Below are positions 62,016-64,000 of a DNA stretch of 64,000 nucleotides, in pieces. The translations under genes and the position numbers were made by a program. The notes beneath the pieces are model-generated. The model was not told where the DNA came from. It did not search any database and was given only the letters and a program-made list of their open reading frames with translations. Positions within the stretch are counted from its first letter, which is position 1, and each line of letters begins with the position of its first letter. Origin of the DNA: Dryas octopetala (taxonomy: Eukaryota; Streptophyta; Magnoliopsida; Rosales; Rosaceae); contig OY992839.1 of assembly GCA_963921425.1 (NCBI GenBank), positions 15,231,409 through 15,295,408 on the forward strand. The letters run 5' to 3'.

Positions 62016-64000
62016 TACTACAAGAAATTTCGGCTTTAGTGATAGAGCATTTTGGTCACTAAAAGTCAATTTTTCATCACTAAAGCAATTTAGTGACGAA
62101 AAAATGTTCGTCACTGCGCTGTCACTAGAACCAAGTGACTAAAGCCTATTAGTGAGGAACAAAAAAATTTCATCACTAAAACCCTATATGTTTAGTGACC
62201 AAAGTATTTCCTCACTAAAAATAATTGAATTAGTGATAAACTAATTCATCCCTAAAAGACCAAAATTTTGGTCACTAAAACCTATGTTTCATCACTATAG
62301 ATGATGGTTTAGTGACGAACATGGTTCCTCATGTTCCTCACTAAATCAATTCATCACTAAAACATTATGGTTAGATATGGTGATTACATGAAATAGTGAC
62401 CAAAATTTTCATCACTAAAACCTACCATTTCATCACTATAGCTTAATCAACTGATGGTCATGTTCAAGTTTTAGTGAGGAAGATGGTTCCTCTCACTAAG
62501 ATTATTCATCACTAAAATCTTGTAGATGGATATGTAGTGACCAATTTATTTGGTCACTAAATGCAAGCTTTAGTATGAGACTTTAATTAATTGGTCACAA
62601 ATTGAATGTTTAAAATTAAATGCATCCTACTTTGTTTTCAATATAAAAGTACCAATAGTATACTTTAATATATACATTCCATTTCAAAATGACACAAGTG
62701 GCAAGTTTTTGGATATCAAAGTTTATCCACCAAAACATGTACATCTCTCTCACAAATCAAATTCTAAACATAAAACCCAAAAGAAAAATCTCTAAATACC
62801 AAAATTCATCCATAACAAACACTTCCAAAAAATACACTTAAGCCCAAATCATTTAACCTTGATTCAATTTCCAAGAGAGATGTACGCCTTTGATCAATCA
62901 TTCATCTGAAAATAACGGATAGATGCATAAATATTATTAGTCCATTGTGCTTGTAATATAATACTACCACATAGCGAAATGCTTTTAGATAATTAGTAGT
63001 ATGCATGCAATATCTATGCCAAACAAAGAAAGGCAAGCCAAACACATAGATACACACACACACATATATATATATATCTCATAAAGAGTTAGAGCCTAGA
63101 AACATCCAAGAAACATATTTAAAAAGAGATACAAAGTTACAACTAAAAGATATGAAATAAAAAATTGGGAATTACAAAGTTAGAACTAAAACATATTTAA
63201 TAATAAACACACTTACCCTTGCCTAGCCTCTCAATATATATCAATTACATATAGAAACAAGAAATAAATGGTCATGAGGATGACACCCAGTCCATGACCA
63301 ATACAAAGAAACAGAACCAGAGCGACATGAAGCTAGAAAAAAGAAAATAGCAAGATCCACATCAAAGAGAAAAACATCAATAAGACACAAAAGAAGACAC
63401 TGCCACTGCCACAAGAAGACAGAGAATCACAAAAAGTGTTTCCTCTTCCCCTCCCCTGCTACCCTGCCTCAGTCAATGTCCCCACCCTTCACCTCCTCCT
63501 TCCCATCGCCCCACCTCACCACTCCCCTCCCTTTCTTCCCCAACTTTCCTATCCCTCCACTACAACTTATTTTCTCATGCACCAAATAAGAAAAATGAAC
63601 CAAAAGAAAATAAAAAATCTCATCTTTTCATTGCTCTATTTTCTCAGCACCCAAACAAATCTACAGTGGAAGGAACAATTACTTTTGGAATCCATTTGCA
63701 GCTCAAATAGAAAGAGGAAAAAAAAAACAAACAAGAATTAAAGAATTAAATTCATGAGGACAAACTCATTTGTTGCACCCACCAAACTAAAACCCATTTA
63801 CAGGGAGTGGCCAAGCTCGACCCTTACAAATCAAAACCCATTTATTATTGCTGATGGGTGAGTTAGATCTACATTATTGTATAGAAACCATAACCAGCGA
63901 TCAAAGCTCTAAAAATTGTATTTTACCCTAAAAATAAAGAAGTATATAAAAGAAATATATATAGACAAGCCTTTAAGTTGTGGATGGTGCCAAACTTTGC
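62016..64000. mobile_element. One end of a CACTA-type (En/Spm) element, running off the window
   Basis: The sequence starts TACTACAAGAAATTTCGGC, matching the CACTACAAGAAA end of plant CACTA elements except for the first base. Over the next 550 bp, to about 62575, the words TTTAGTGA(C/T) and TCACTAAA occur about 25 times in both orientations, which is the usual subterminal repeat array where the transposase binds. The opposite end is not in the window and no transposase frame is seen up to 64000, so the length is unknown. The part from 62576 to 64000 is plain AT-rich sequence, assigned to the element only because no second end was met. Confidence 0.7.

Overview
The window is eukaryotic, from a plant nuclear genome. 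Coding exons sit among AT-rich introns with GT-AG borders, and long gene-poor stretches are filled with DNA transposons and microsatellites. The proteins are those of a eudicot. The GIGANTEA protein and the general style suggest a woody rosid, perhaps Rosaceae; that placement rests on remembered resemblance and was not computed. Four genes are convincing: a TMEM230/DUF872 small membrane protein (minus, 4.05-4.85 kb, with a 5'UTR exon near 6 kb), GIGANTEA (plus, 14 coding exons, 25.3-36.0 kb), a UDP-rhamnose/UDP-galactose transporter (minus, 5 exons, 45.1-48.2 kb) and a single-exon P-class PPR protein resembling Arabidopsis At2g17525 (minus, 55.2-57.1 kb). They are independent genes, not an operon. 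Layout: 0-4 kb holds a transposon end and a decayed LTR-element integrase tail. TMEM230 follows at 4-6.2 kb. From 6.5 to 24 kb the space upstream of GIGANTEA is packed with transposons, several with intact inverted ends and target-site duplications. Two of these carry pieces of host genes (a WRKY group IId start and an apyrase N-terminus). Within this space, at 9.3-9.55 kb, lies a GC-rich block with two inverted evening elements and an ABRE/G-box, which looks like a clock-controlled promoter module now about 15 kb from GIGANTEA. From 36 to 45 kb there is a local four-copy repeat, nested transposons and a peroxidase fragment. From 49 to 64 kb there are further MULE and hAT elements around the PPR gene, a 350-bp-arm hairpin, and one end of a CACTA-type element that runs to the window edge. 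The most interesting material is regulatory and structural: the displaced evening-element module, three uORFs in the GIGANTEA leader, the two gene-capturing transposons, the nested 57.25-59.28 kb element and the 61.2-62.0 kb hairpin. All coordinates, splice sites, inverted ends and target duplications were read by eye; no alignment or search was run.
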